A stretch of DNA of 64,000 nt, taken from contig FN649741.1 of assembly GCA_000310025.1 (NCBI GenBank), positions 7,799,699 through 7,863,698 on the forward strand, written 5' to 3'. This stretch comes from Ectocarpus siliculosus (taxonomy: Eukaryota; Sar; Phaeophyceae; Ectocarpales; Ectocarpaceae). This document shows positions 1 through 12,103 of this stretch, in pieces (the first letter of the stretch is position 1; each line of letters starts with the position of its first letter). The notes under the pieces were generated by a model. That model did not search any database. It worked only from the letters and a program-made list of their open reading frames with translations, and was not told where the DNA came from. The position numbers were made by a program, and so were the translations under genes.

Positions 1-263
1 TGTCCTGGGATTCCGTAGCATCTTCTGGAGTGACATGCACACGATGAGGTTCTGTGTCCAAGAAACCGCGGTGGCGAGCATGCAGGGACCGCCCGCGGCG
101 ATAGGCTTGAGGGCATCAACAAGGCGATGGGAACAATGGCTCGAGTCCCGGTTCCACTTTTGTCAAGGAGACGCCGCGAAACGACCACGACCACGCGGCC
201 TCTCGTTGCCGTCCGCAGTGTAGAGGGGGGGACGTCCCGTGTCCGGCGGGACGAAAGCACCGC
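1..263 (+). repeat. Extra direct copy of foldback-element arm
   Basis: This stretch matches 748-1010 with about five substitutions in 263 bases (offset 747). It is therefore a third copy of the arm of the inverted repeat described at 380-1010, in the orientation of the right arm. It starts at the first base of the window, so the element probably extends further left. Short ORFs here run through the repeat and show no protein family; I do not treat them as genes. Confidence 0.9.
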
Positions 264-379
264 TAAGACAAAGCCTTTGTTGTTTAGGGGGGAGTCAGCT
301 GAACAGTAAATGCTTCGGTTCGTGTTCCGAACTGGCAGAGGCTTTTTTTTATCTTGAACGGAGTATCGCAAACTCCGCT

Positions 380-1010
380 ACGGCGCTTTCGCCCCGCCGC
401 ACATGCAATGTCCCTCTCCTGCACACTTGGAACTGACAATCGCGAGAGGCAGCAGCGTCGTGGTCGTTGTTTTGCGGCTTCTCCTTAACAATAGTGGAAC
501 TGGGACTCGAGGTAACTTTTCCACCGCCACTGAAGAGCTTGTTGATGGCCTTAGGCCTGATCTCCCTTGTGCTAGCCACCGTGGTTTCTTGGACACAGAA
601 CCTCATCGAGAGCGTGCCATTCCAGACGGTGTTGCTGAATGCCAGGACAAGCTAAACGAATAAACTTCGAGTTTGGCATTCGCGCACTGCTTGGCGTTGA
701 GGTCAAACCGTGCGCGAATGTCAAACTCGAAGTGTATTCGCTTAGCTTGTCCTGGGATTCCGTAGCATCTTCTGGAGTGACATGCACACGATGAGGTTCT
801 GTGTCCAAGAAACCGCGGTGGCGAGCATGCAGGGACCGCCCGCGGCGACAGGCTTGAGGGCATCAACAAGGCGATGGGAACAATGGCTCGAGTCCCAGTT
901 CCACTTTTGTCAAGGAGACGCCGCGAAACGACCACGACCACGCTGCCTCTCGTTGCCGTCCGCAGTGTAGAGGGAGGGACGTTCCGTGTCCGGCGGGACG
1001 AAAGCACCGC
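380..1010. repeat. Long inverted repeat (foldback element), arms about 300 bp
   Basis: The left arm (380-687) is the reverse complement of the right arm (710-1010), leaving a 22-base loop at 688-709. The innermost 40 or so bases are nearly perfect (GCATTCGCGCAC against GTGCGCGAATGT at the loop). Divergence rises outward but stretches such as the one coding TTCTTGGACACAGAACCTC stay identical. A transcript would fold into a long hairpin. It could be a foldback transposon or a small-RNA precursor; no transposase is encoded. Confidence 0.88.
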
Positions 1011-1540
1011 AGCGTTGTTCGCGATATACTCGGAGTAAGATAAGAGGAAGAGCCTCTGTTCTTGAGGGGGCAGCTAACTCCAAACCGAGGGAATCATGTA
1101 CAGGTAGGCTGCGCTCCGGTGCCGTGCTGCACAGCGCTATGCTAGATGCGGCCACCGTTCTTGTTCCAAACTGGAGGTAGTAGTTCAGCCTTGCGAGGGT
1201 ATTCCAAACGGCGTTGCAGCACGTTCACCAGCAGACGTTCTCCTCCTCTCGCAACATGTATCCTGGTCGCGATGCCTGTACTGTATGTCGACGGCCTGGC
1301 GGGCTCTAGCCAACCCTAGCCAACCATTATCCTTGCTGGTATCACGCTCTCGTTGCTGTTGCTTGTTCCTCGCGAGTTCGAGTCTCGGCAGCAACATGCC
1401 CTCTTCGGCGTGACTACGACTGACTGCTGCATTGCGTCTTGCAACATTCAGGGGGCAACGCATGGCTACATCGACGGTCGACGTTGTGACTTCCTGCTGG
1501 CACCAATCATGACACCCGCGCCTTGCCTTCTTCTTGTCCC

Positions 1541-1603
<63 letters not shown>

Positions 1604-2107
1604 TCTCTATTTCTCTCGCGATCGCCATGTTTTGTTACCCACAGCTGACGCCGGCCATGGTCCCAACCAAGAAGAAGCCCCGCAGAATGAAGACTAGGGC
1701 GAAATCTACCCCCCACCTCCCCCGTCTTGCAGGCATGGATAATCAACCCCGCCCCGGCTGGCCCCATGTGCCTACCCTCTCTCCGAAAACCCTACCACCA
1801 AAGCTAAAGCTACGGTTGCTCCCCTAAACCTGGCTAAACCTTGTGCTTTGCACTTGCCATGTAGTCCCAGCATTTGACGCATCTTCCTGAGATGCCCCTT
1901 GTCTCTTTGCGGCATGCTGCACAGCACGACTTTGGCACAACCTCCTGCTGCTGCCCCGCCACGTACCACGCCCAGCAACATCCCTACAACGCAAAGCATA
2001 TCGAAAGCACAGTAATATTCTTACGCGGTTCCCTTGAGAACACGTCCTCGCTCCGACAAAGCATCACGCCTCCCTCTCCTTCCTCCTCCCCCCCCCCCCT
2101 ACCTCAG
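1011..2107. other. Non-coding stretch upstream of the coiled-coil gene
   Basis: I see no recognisable gene here. It contains the CT microsatellite at 1544-1596 and ends in a C-rich pyrimidine tract that serves as the splice acceptor tract for the exon at 2108. A start codon for the downstream gene should lie in or before this stretch. An ATG at 1658 is followed by a short basic run (VPTKKKPRRMK), but I could not find a phase-compatible donor, so the 5' end is left open. Confidence 0.5.
1544..1596. repeat. CT dinucleotide microsatellite
   Basis: A pure CT run of about 50 bases that becomes CTTT-interrupted at its right end. The long serine/leucine and arginine/glutamate ORFs reported through it are translations of the repeat. 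Confidence 0.95.
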
Positions 2108-5100
2108 AACAAGAACGCGGCCGAGGCCTCCAAGCAGCAAGAAAAAGACAACAAGACCATCCAGGCAGCCAAGGCAGAGGCAGCCAAGGCAGACCAGGAG
2201 CGTGAGCGCATCGATCGCGAGAAGACCGAAGCCGAGGCCAAGTGGCGAGCGGCGGATGCAAGGGCGGAGGCTGCAGAGGCCGAGGTCGCGGAAGCGCGGG
2301 GAAGGCTGGAGAGGGACGTGGCAGAGGCGAGGGTGCAGGCCGCCGCCGCCGCAGTGGAGGAGAACGCTAACCGCATCACGGACGGCGGGCTTGCTAGGTG
2401 AGGGTGGAGGAGGAAGCGAGGCGAAGATAGGGCGGGAGGTGGCAGAAAGCGATATAGATAGGATAGGGACGTTGAGCGCCGTGAAGGTAGGAGATGAGGT
2501 AGTACCTTGTCGTGCTGTGATCGGAGAGGAGGCAAGAGAGCGGCACAGCAGTGATGTAGATCAACAAGAAATGTGGGCCTTGCACCTTCTAGTGGTCGTG
2601 GAGCAATCGATCTTTAATGATCGATCATACACCTGTGCGTTCGCCCCGCACACTCCTATGCGGCACCACCTTGTTTTTGTTTCTTGGAAACTCAAGCCAA
2701 ACAGATTATAGCGCCTGCGGTGTATTGGACGTTGATTCTTAATTCAATGTGGAACTCCTCCCCCGCCCCCCCGCCCCCAAAGGCCGAACCTCCGCGTTCT
2801 GTTGGCTCTCGTTGACGACCAAATGATCTTGATAAGAAGTGGTCTACGAACACGCGGATCGTAAAACGTTGAACGCGATCACCCCACGGTGGAGACCATG
2901 AAAAAATCGTCGCTCCCGATGCCGAAAAAAAAAACATTTAACTTTAGTCGTGTGCAACCGCGCTGAAGCTCTCGAGGTCCCTCTTGTTCGCTCACTTTCC
3001 ATCCGGGGGCTCCGTGAAATGAAACCGCCGCCCAGGCTCCAGACGGAACTGGCGGTGAAGGTGTCTGAGCTGAGGCTGCAGACTGACAAGGCGTTGTCCC
3101 TGGAGGCGCAGAAGGAGCGGGCGGAAGTGGCCGCTGTGAAGAGGGAGAGGAGCCTTCAAGACCTTATGGAGAAGAACAGGCAAGCGACAACCAGAAAAAA
3201 AATTTTCTTTTTTTTTGTACTTGTGTTGCTGTTTTTTTTTTTGGGGGGGGGGGGGCGGGGTATTCTTTATTTTATCGGGCTTGTGTTTCCTTTTGTTTCC
3301 CTGTCCTGTCCTTTTTTCTTGCTCCCCTCCTTTTCCCTTGATTTCGTTCCTCTGGATTCCTTCTCCTCTCTTCCTGGTATCTATCGTGGAGGTTATTTCC
3401 TGGTTGGCTGAAATGTCCAGCAGAAAAGGCACCTTGTTCATCCCGCGTTTTTTTTTGTTCAGTGAGCACTGGTGTGTTTTCCTTACGTCTTTATCTGCAC
3501 CCCACCCCGCGTCAAACAGCCTCTCTTTTTTGTTTTTTTCCCCAATGTTTATACTCTGTCCAAAAAAAACAAAACAAAACAGGGCGAGGTACGAGAAGGC
3601 GAACCTAGAACTTCAGGAGGAAGTGGAGGCACTAAGCCAACTCAAGGTATGCGAAGAAGCACAAAGAGTGAACTGATTTTTGACGCGCCATGCATGTATG
3701 GCACGGTGTGCTGTTTTTATCATTTTGCTCCTGAACTGTACTGGAGTAATTCGGGCAATCGTTGTACATAGCTGCTTCGATCTCGAGAAGAGGAGGTAAG
3801 GCACAGCAGGGGAATGGCAGCACAGAGAGAGCGAGTCAGAGAGCGAGTCAGAGCGAGAGAGAGAGAGGAAGAGGGAGAGAGACAGATAGAGAGAGTAGAG
3901 AAGAAATATACTATCGAAAACAACACGTGCAACCACTTCCTTTTAGAGCACGATGACCCTTACCTCTTGTAGGCATATTTGCTTTTGAACTCCCCGCTGA
4001 TTTGTATGGTCTTGTTTTTTTTTTGTCTTTTTCTCGACGTTTTGTGTTCTGTTTTGAATTTCCCAGGACGCCGCGGCCGGGTTCGAAGACGCCAAGATCA
4101 AGCTGGAGCTGGCGGACAAAAAGTCGGCTGAGCTCGAGAAGGAAGCTTCTTCCCTCAAGGAGAAGGTTCGTGCCTGTTTCACTCTTTCGTTCTTCAACTA
4201 TAGTAGATTCGATCGCCCTAACCTGCTGGCGAATGAAAAGAATACGTCAGTCTTCATGGCGAGTTTCTGATGCTCTCTGACCACGAAAATAGGTTTGCCG
4301 TACACGTACTGGAAACAACCGGAACCCCCGTGCCTACGTTGCCTTTCGACCACCGTTGCGGCGCAATCTGTATCGGTCGGGAGTTGCGCCCGAGAATTAT
4401 CCCAACGAAAGCGCTTCCATCCCACCCGACATGCCGTTGCGGTGCAATCTGTACCGGTTGGGGGTGGCGTCCGAAAACAATCCCGACGAAAACCCCTTCC
4501 ATCCAACCCAGCATACCGTTGCGGTGCATTCTGTGCCGGTTGGGGTGTTCACGTAGTGGTAGTTTCCCGCCCAAAACACCTTCCATCCAGCCCAACATAC
4601 ACGCCTATCTTTTCTTTGTGCAGATGACGGGCCTTGACAAGAAGCTTGCCGCGAGCGTGGACAAGTCGGTAGAGGAAGCGCTACTGTTGGTGAGCAAGGA
4701 GGCCGCTCTCAAGGACGTCGAGGCGCAGCTCACGGCCGTCAAAGACCGGGCCAAGGTCCTCGAGAAGGAGGCTCTCAGGTGGGTGGGTGCGCTTGCGGCA
4801 TAAGGGCGTTTTTCTTAGAAAGTATACTATATGACAACACGGAAAAGTCTACCGGTTCGAGATATTTCCACAGTCAGTCGAAGAGGATGTGTTGCAGTCT
4901 TTACAGTGAGTGGAGGAAAACCGGCTGGAAACTTGGCTGATTTTGTAGAAAGATAGCCTATGTGTGTGTTTTTTATTGCTGGCATCGACCGCGCTAGCCG
5001 GCTGGCCAATGAAAAGACGAGAGGGTGGCTGAAAACAGAAAATGCCTCTGAAGGCTGTGATCTGGGACCTTTTGTGTGTTGGTGTGGGTGGGTGTTTTTT

Positions 5101-8100
5101 TTTTTGCATCGGCCATGCGAACCAGCCCACAAATTCAAATGTTTCAGGAAGTACCACAACGGGAATCCGTATCTGAAAATGAGGACCACAAAAAGGGGAA
5201 TAAAACAGTAAAACAATACTTCTGTTTCTTTTATGTGGGTTGGTGTGTTGATGTATGGTTTGGTCGGTGTGGGTGGGGGCCTTGTCGCCCTCCCTCTCTC
5301 GCCGATATTTCGCCTGTTCCCGGTTGTCAGTTGCTTTCATGCCGCATGTAACGACATTTTCCTTGATCCGTTTTGACCTGTGTCGCAGTAATTCTTCGGA
5401 TATATTGTAGCATACTTTGAAGTGCATATTCAATCGCAAAAAGGCTACCCGTTGGAAGTAACACCACAAATTCTGTTCGGTTGTCGGGCGGACCGGAATT
5501 GCAGGGTCCCGGAGTTGGAGGAGGAGCTAAAGGATCAGTCGGAGGTGGCGCAGAAGGAGAAGCGGCGAGCGGACGAGCTCCAAGCCATTCAGGACAAGGA
5601 GGAAGCACAGACCGAGCTGGTAAGAAGGAACGAACAACGAGAGGATGAGAGGGCACACCACCTACCCACCCTCCTCATAGCGGTGCAGTCCGTTTCGTGC
5701 TGGCTACGGTACTGATATCTATGCTGGTATTTTCTGTTGTACTTAGCTGGTTTCGTTGGTGCAGCTTGACGGTGGATTGGACTTTATAGTTGTCTGGCGA
5801 TGACTTATGAGCATCGAGAATCACGGCAACAACACCACCAAAACCAACAAGCCGCTCACGACAACGAGCGCCCGCCACAAGAGCAACATGAACCAAGTAG
5901 CAAACAACAGCTCAACAACAGTTACCACTTGGCTGCTGCCGCACGCTGATAGGTGAAAGAGCGGCTGTTTGACCTGGAGCGGTCTGTGGAGATGGCCGAG
6001 TGGAGCGAGCGGAAGCTGGCCAAGGAGAATGAGGGCCTTCAGGGATTGATCAGCCGAAACCGACAGAGGTATGTACAGTATGCACCATGCATGCATTGAG
6101 AGCATCGAGAGCATGCGCACGTGTGTGATGACGTGTCCAGTTGCGACCAGAAGAGACCGCCCATACATAAAGTGAGCCAATCCATTTTTCCTCTAGCGTA
6201 GCATGGCAAGGCTTTAACGGACTGAAATAAGTGCAATATCCTGCAGGTGCCCCGTCAACCCTCACTGCTGTAGAGGATTCCCAACACATGCCTTCGAACA
6301 GGGTGTATGTGTGTGTTCGTCCCATTTGTTCTGGCGCCGGTTTACAGGCCTTTCGGCGTATGTATATACCTGACGTTTAAGCCGGGGTCACACTAGAGGA
6401 AGGTCACACAAGGAGCTATTTTCGTTATTTTTTTTAATTGCCCCCACCTTTCCCGCTGCGGTGCTTGGTATATGTCGTCTCGAACAACGGGCAGTCTTTC
6501 TTTGATGTTGTTCTTCGATTTTGTATGAATTTTCTATTTGAAGAAGATTGCCAAACGGAGAACATTCAGAAAAAAAAATTGTCGTCGTGCATGCTCAATC
6601 GGTTAACAACAACGTTTTTCGCGCCCGAGACATGCGAACGAATACAGAATACAGAAGCAACATCAACCGCAACCTATTTGAGTGTCAAATCACACGAATG
6701 ACACACGCTGCACCCTTTCTTTCCATTCGCATGATTGGTATCCACCTTTTTTTCTTCTTCTTCATTTTTTCATCTTTCCTCTTCCTCCTGTCCGGCGTAC
6801 GCCTCAGGTTCCACAAAGAGCTGGCGAGGCTGACGGTGGCGTCAGCAGACCTCGAGGATAAGTCGAATGCGCTTAAAGATCTGGAGGCGGTGTATGACCG
6901 GGAGAGGCAGACCGTCAAGGAGCTCGGCAACCAGGTATGTGTGTTTTGTTGTAGACACCTGGATCGTTTTCTTTTTGAGATGCAGGTGGGGCGTGATACC
7001 TTATCTACATACGAACACTAACCCTTACTCACCCACTTCCCTTGTTAAACGACGAGATGTTCTGTGCCCAGAGAAACATGATGAACACAGCCATGAAGCA
7101 CGCTGCATGCGTGTTCGGAGTGTGCGTTTGTCCTTTCCTTGAAAGGGAGGCAACGACGAGGCGATAGTCGATGCGACCATCCCAATCCACCGTTGGCCTA
7201 CAGAGACAGCAACAGCAACAGCAGCAGCAGCAGCAGTGTTGCGTTTCGCAGTATAGCGATGTTGCGTTTCGCAGTATATATATGTTTTTCGCTTCCAGTG
7301 CGACGTCGTCCTCTTGAACAGATGGACAATACACACGCACACACACACAACACAACAGGTGGAGACCCTTAAGGCCAAGGCGGAAGAGTTGGCGGCCGAG
7401 CTGTCTATGACCCGAGACGAGCTGGCCAGGGAAACCGAGATGCGCCTGAAAGCTGAGACGGCTGTTGAAGAGTTGCAGCTGGCGGAGAAAGCAGACAAGT
7501 GAGATAGTTATTACTTTAAGAGTGCACCGCCGTGGTGTTTTTTTTAATTTATTTTTTTGGGGGGGGGGTGGAGGGTAGAAGCAGAAGAAACAATTCAACC
7601 AAACTAAACCAGAGAGACCTACAGGCAGACAGGGAGGCAGGCAGGCGGGCAAAATATGAGAGAGAGAGAGAGAGAGAGAGAGATGAAACAGCATTCGTTA
7701 GGAGTACGTGAAAAGATCATTGTGGCCGTGGAAAAAAAGTCTAACATGGCGTCCTGCTGTTGCGTTCCCAGGGGGTACGAGGAACAGCTCAAGAAGGCCG
7801 ATGCAGCTCTGCAGGCTGCACGGCAAGAGGGCCAGGCAGCCGTGGCGGAGGTGCAGACTCTGCTAGAGAAGGAGAAGCAAGCTTGGGGCACCGAGAAATC
7901 ATCTCTGACCACCCGCCTCGAGGAGGTATGTATGTGTGCCTGTCCGTGTGCCCCCCTCCGCGTCTGTTCTCGTTCTTGCTGCTGCTTTGTTTGTTGCCTG
8001 ACAAGTTCAAGTTCTTCATCCATGTGAAGAGTACCTCAATCTTAGATCTAGGGCGACGGTTGGGGTCAGGATATCTAGCGCATGACGGTTGGGGTTAAGA

Positions 8101-10319
8101 TATCTAGCGCATGACGGTTGGGGTCAGGATATCTAGCGCATGACGGTTGGGGTTAAGATATCTAGCGCATGACGGTTGGGGTTAAGATATCTATCGCATG
8201 CATGCTAAGAAGTGGGCATACTTTGGAAGTGCCGGCTGGATTGCCGGGGACTTTCCCTTTCCACGTGGGTTCTTCTAGCTTTTCTGCTTGCCCGAGGAGT
8301 GCTTTGCCCTTTGTTCACAGCTCGACGTATTTTTCACAACACATTTGTTTTTTTACGTCTCTTCCGACAGGCGTTACGGTCTACGGAGGACTTCTCGGCT
8401 CGTGTGGTGGCGCTGGAATCGTCAACGGAGAAGCTTCGGCAAGAGTCGCAGCAGAGCAAGGCGGAGGTGATGACCTACTCCGTAACTGTACCTTTTTTAT
8501 GTCGTTTTTTTTTTCTTTTTCTTAATATTGAGTAACACAGTAAATCCATCTCCAACCCTTTGTGTGATTGGAGTACGCGGCACGAACGCTGTAGGCGCTG
8601 ATTTGAAGTGATGACAAAAAAAAAGAAATCCATACAATAGATACTACAAGGGTCTAGGATGAATATAGTAAAATTTATCTATACACAGCGCCAAACAAAG
8701 CGTGTTGTTTCCTTCGGGTACATGAACAATTTGAACTGCACCACGACGCTATGAGCCGCACCACGCGAACTCACACTCTAGAGGTTCAGAAGGTCAACTA
8801 CGCTTCACCACGCATACCAACTGAACCACAGGGGCGTCACAACCAACTACCGAGTAGCGGTATATCACAACTTGCCTCCCCATCTGTCTACTTGTCTAAG
8901 ATGTAACGCTCCCTTTACATGTACTGCTGTATCGATGTACAGGCCGAGCAACTCCGCACTCAGCTTGGGCTGTCTGCGAAGTCTTTGAGCGAGGCTACGG
9001 TAGACAAGGAGCGTCTGGTGACGGAACTCGAGAAGACCAAGGGGGTCGTGGAGGAAAGGAACCGCCTGCAGAAGAGGTGCGGCACCATGCAATCTAGCAC
9101 TTCCGCTGCTGTCGCTCTTCTCTTATCTGTTTAGCGCTCGTTCTCTCGTTGCCGTTGCTGTGGCTCTTGTCGCTGTCGCTGTCACTAGTTAATGTTGGGT
9201 TCGGGTACCGCAGTACTCGAGTGGTCCGCCCCTGTGTATGGCGGCACGAGCAAGGTCGGTCTCCCTGTATGAGACCGGCGAGTTGGCTTTGGCGTGACAC
9301 AAGTGGAAGATTAAAGTACCTGAACAGAAGGTCAACCAAGTTCCGCGGCACTTTGAGGCCTTATACCAGGACCACCGCTGTATTTGGTAGAACGTACGGA
9401 CGTGCCTTACACGTGAATGCATGCCCTCACACATGGTACACAGAAGAGTGACCCCCCCCCCCCCCCCCCCTCTTCCCGCCTTGGCGAACATCCAGCGTCG
9501 ATAACCTAAAGGCAGCTCTCAAGAAGTTCACGGGTAAGCAGGACGACGAGAGCGACAACAACGGCGCTACGCTGGAGAAGGAGGCCGAGGTGGATGCCCT
9601 CGAGCAGGCGCAGGAGCGGCTCTCCAAGACAGCGGCGACTTTGTCAGGCGAAGAAAGCAGTAAGTTGGTAGGTAAAAGGGGGCGAGGGTTTGACAGCCTC
9701 TTCCCTCGGCTCTCTAGATCGTCTTCATTGTTGGCGGCCCTTTAAGGGGGCTTTTTATTTTGTGGCCTTCTGCGAATGGACGCTCTTGGTCTTGATAACC
9801 TCTCTGGCCTGGTGTCCTGGGTCGATTGTCTACAGTGCGGTGTGCCCAAACTCTTCTTTTTTACAACACGGCAGCACTCTTTCCTGCAGCGCTGCCTTTC
9901 TTGCTTTTCTCAACTGCGGGGTTGCTCACACTATATGCAGCAATTCCGCACCATCACAGAATCGCCGCAAGGACACCCTCCCGAGCGGACAACACACACA
10001 CGCCGGAATCATGCTTGGGCTGAAAAACAAAAACGAGAGTGGTCATTTACAGCTCCGACCCGTATCCACATACTCTGACCCCCCCCCTACCCGTTGGAAT
10101 CCCCCCCCCCAGGAGACGACTAATGACCCGGACATCGCGGAAAACATTGCGGCCGTGGACGCAGTGAACGACTTTCTAGAGCGGTCACAGGTGATGGTGG
10201 ATGTATCGGGGGATGTGGGTTCCGACGACTTCTTGGAGAGGTCGCAGGCGGAGGTGGCGAGGTCGAGCGGCTCCGACAAGTGGAGCTCCCCGCGGTGGTC
10301 CAAGGACGGGGGATCTTAA
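2108..10319 (+). CDS. Coiled-coil protein, 14 recognised exons, 5' end missing
   Basis: The exons are 2108-2397, 3036-3179, 3583-3646, 4067-4165, 4624-4778, 5505-5619, 5953-6068, 6808-6934, 7359-7498, 7772-7925, 8371-8466, 8943-9076, 9496-9667 and 10113-10319. Every junction keeps the reading phase and gives about 670 residues. The product is a nearly continuous charged, alanine/glutamate/lysine-rich heptad-like coiled coil (for example KAEAAKADQERERIDREK in the first exon and LEKEASSLKEK in the fourth). The C-terminus is non-helical, serine-rich, and carries the motif DFLERSQ twice. The second intron uses a GC donor (AG/GCAAGC at 3179-3180). The fourth-last to last junctions use ordinary sites, though the donor at 9668 (GTAGGT) was chosen because the nearby GTAAGT breaks phase. 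I recognise no named family; a cytoskeletal, centrosomal or Golgi-tether role is possible but only a guess from the coiled coil. Confidence 0.8.
3180..3582 (+). other. GC-AG intron
   Basis: The upstream exon ends AACAG and the intron begins GCAAGC; the acceptor is AAAACAG at 3582. Joining the two preserves the coiled-coil frame (K-N-R-A-R-Y-E-K). No GT donor nearby gives the same frame. GC-AG introns are a known minor class of U2-type introns. Confidence 0.7.
4351..4600. repeat. Tandem repeat, about 81-bp unit, three copies, intronic
   Basis: Units begin with CCGTTGCGGTGCAATCTGT-like sequence at about 4353, 4434 and 4516, each running through a TTCCATCCAACCCA-like end. The array lies in the intron between exons 4166-4623 of the coiled-coil gene. 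The ORFs through it are repeat translations. Confidence 0.85.
4833..5050. repeat. Dispersed repeat modules in intron
   Basis: Two modules lie in the intron 4779-5504. The left one (4833-4935) has a diverged direct copy at 58661-58755, sharing TTCGAGATAT, CCACAGTC and CAGTGAGTGGAGG. The right one (4982-5050) begins GCATCGACCGCGCTAGCCGG and has relatives at 40486, 40601 and, reversed, at 37451-37520 and 52791-52870. They may be two ends of one non-autonomous element. Confidence 0.65.
7658..7682. repeat. AG dinucleotide microsatellite
   Basis: A short AG run within the intron 7499-7771 of the coiled-coil gene. Confidence 0.9.
8054..8198. repeat. 29-bp tandem repeat, five copies, intronic
   Basis: Five near-identical 29-base units (each starts GACGGTTGGGGT and contains ATATCTAGCGCAT), alternating between TCAGGATATC and TTAAGATATC versions. 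The array sits in the intron 7926-8370 of the coiled-coil gene. Confidence 0.93.
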
Positions 10320-12058
10320 CCTCAATAGCGACGACGTGTAGATGGCTTTGGATGAATTGGTGGCTTTGGGTGCTGGAGAGACGGATCTCATAGCCGCGGT
10401 ATAGTTGGCCGTCGGCGTTGCTGAGGTAGAGGCAGTGCCGTGGGTTCAATGGCATAGTATACCTTGCACACACAGTAGTGGGTTTGTCGGCGCGATAGCT
10501 CACGGGATGTATCGACTCAAGTGGCACGCGGGCATAGATGGGTTCAGAGGGAACGGAGAGGGTTGTCGTGGTGTTGGTGAACCCCTTATGTTTTGGAGCA
10601 TTCGTTCCTTTTTTTGTCCTGTTTTGCCCCTTGTTTCCCCCCCTTTGAGTCGAAAGTGACTTTGTTAGGTAGAAAGACAACGATGCCATTGGATATCGCG
10701 GCGTACATGTGTTCCCTTGGAAGTGCAATTTATCCATAGTTGATGTGCTTTACGAGGGAGATGATCAAAAACAGAGAAGTAATTAGTCTGGTCGTCAGTT
10801 TTGAACGGGAGAGGGAGGTGTTGCTTTGTGTCAGTTAGTTTTTAGAACCGCGTCTTTCTCTCTCTCTTTTTTTTTCGTTTTTGTTTTTTTGCTGTTGCAG
10901 AGAGCGGACCAGGCAGAGAGCTATTTGCTTGTTTAATTGCGCCCGAGAATGCGCAGCACGTACACGCAGTTGGCAGGCGTGCGAGCGAAAGTTCTTGCAC
11001 GTCTAGGTTGTTGATTTTTTCTCAAGTCGTGAGAGGAGGGACTTGGAACTGAAGCAGAAAATAGGAGGTAGTAGGCCTCTCCACGGCCCGCAGCGACGGG
11101 CTCTAGATATGTTCTGTTGGGGTTGTTGGTGGCAAGAACGAGAGCGGCCGTCGGAGCGCTGCTTTTGGTTGCCATCGGTGTTCTTTTCTAGAAGGGGAGG
11201 ACGCTGAAAGGTCTCATTTAGTTACGTTTCGTATTTCCCGTGTCGAAGTTACACACATGGTTTCTTTTTTTGGCTGTTGCGGGTGGTTGCCGCCTGACTC
11301 CAAACGGAAGCAGCCGGTCGCCAGTGTAGCTGTGTATCATATCCTTTCACACGAAATTGTCTCTTGTATCTCTGTATGTTCAAGCGCTTGTTCGATGTTC
11401 ACGCGCACTTTCAACAAAAGGCTTTTCCTTGACTCTCCCGTCTTTGCTGTGTGCGAGATCATGGGGAACACACGACACCCATTGTGCTCTGTACTCCTGT
11501 CGTTGGGGACGGTTTGACTTTCCCTCCGTCTGAGTGGGATCATGAGCGCGCCGTGCCTACTGCGGCCGAACTGGACGTCATGCGCGGTGCGTCCTTTTTG
11601 TTTTTGTCAACGATCGCGAGGAGATCGGGACGACTCTTCTGACCCTTTCCCAGGATCCGTTTTTTCGTTTTTTCTGTTTGTGCGGTTCCTCGATCCCTGA
11701 AAGACAGACTCGAAGAGGGCGAAAAACGGCGAATGGTCATGTCATATATCTGTCTGTTGCGCTCGTTCGTCGTTCCGAGGTGATCGATGCAAAATTGAAC
11801 ACAACGTAGCCAAGTAAATCGAGGCTGACCTCCTGAGCAGTGAGATGATCGGCGTCAATGCCGCCTAACTAAGTGACAGCTCGATTTGTGCTTCGACTCG
11901 TCTCAACGAGGCCATTCGGTGGTGAAAAAGTGGTGGTCTGGTGCGTTAGATAGACTCTTTCTCTCTTTGTCTCGCTTGATCACGATTCTTTGTCTTTTTT
12001 TCCTTGTGCCGAAGTCTATCCAAACGCTGTTGGTAGATGTTAGATGTACAGCATAATA

Positions 12059-12103
12059 GTATCCACTATGCTAAGCGCTGACTTGAGGCATAATAGTGGA
12101 TAC
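12059..12103. repeat. Short inverted repeat
   Basis: GTATCCACTAT (12059-12069) is perfectly complementary to ATAGTGGATAC (12093-12103), with a 23-base loop. The related string GCATAATAGT recurs just upstream and again near 12417. Function unknown. Confidence 0.6.

Noticed and set aside
1360-1395. Possible tRNA T-arm (GAGTTCGAGTCTCGG)
   Set aside because: The T-loop-like string has one mismatched stem pair and no matching acceptor, D or anticodon arms could be placed upstream.
1185-1628. 147-codon minus-strand ORF with an Arg-Glu run
   Set aside because: The run is the CT microsatellite in translation; the rest has no recognisable domain.
7025-7694. Long minus-strand ORFs opposite the coiled-coil exons
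   Set aside because: They are antisense shadows of alanine/glutamate-rich exons and AG repeats.
8054-8198. Possible CRISPR-like array (29-base regular units)
   Set aside because: The units are directly adjacent with no spacers, and they sit in a eukaryotic intron; it is a minisatellite.
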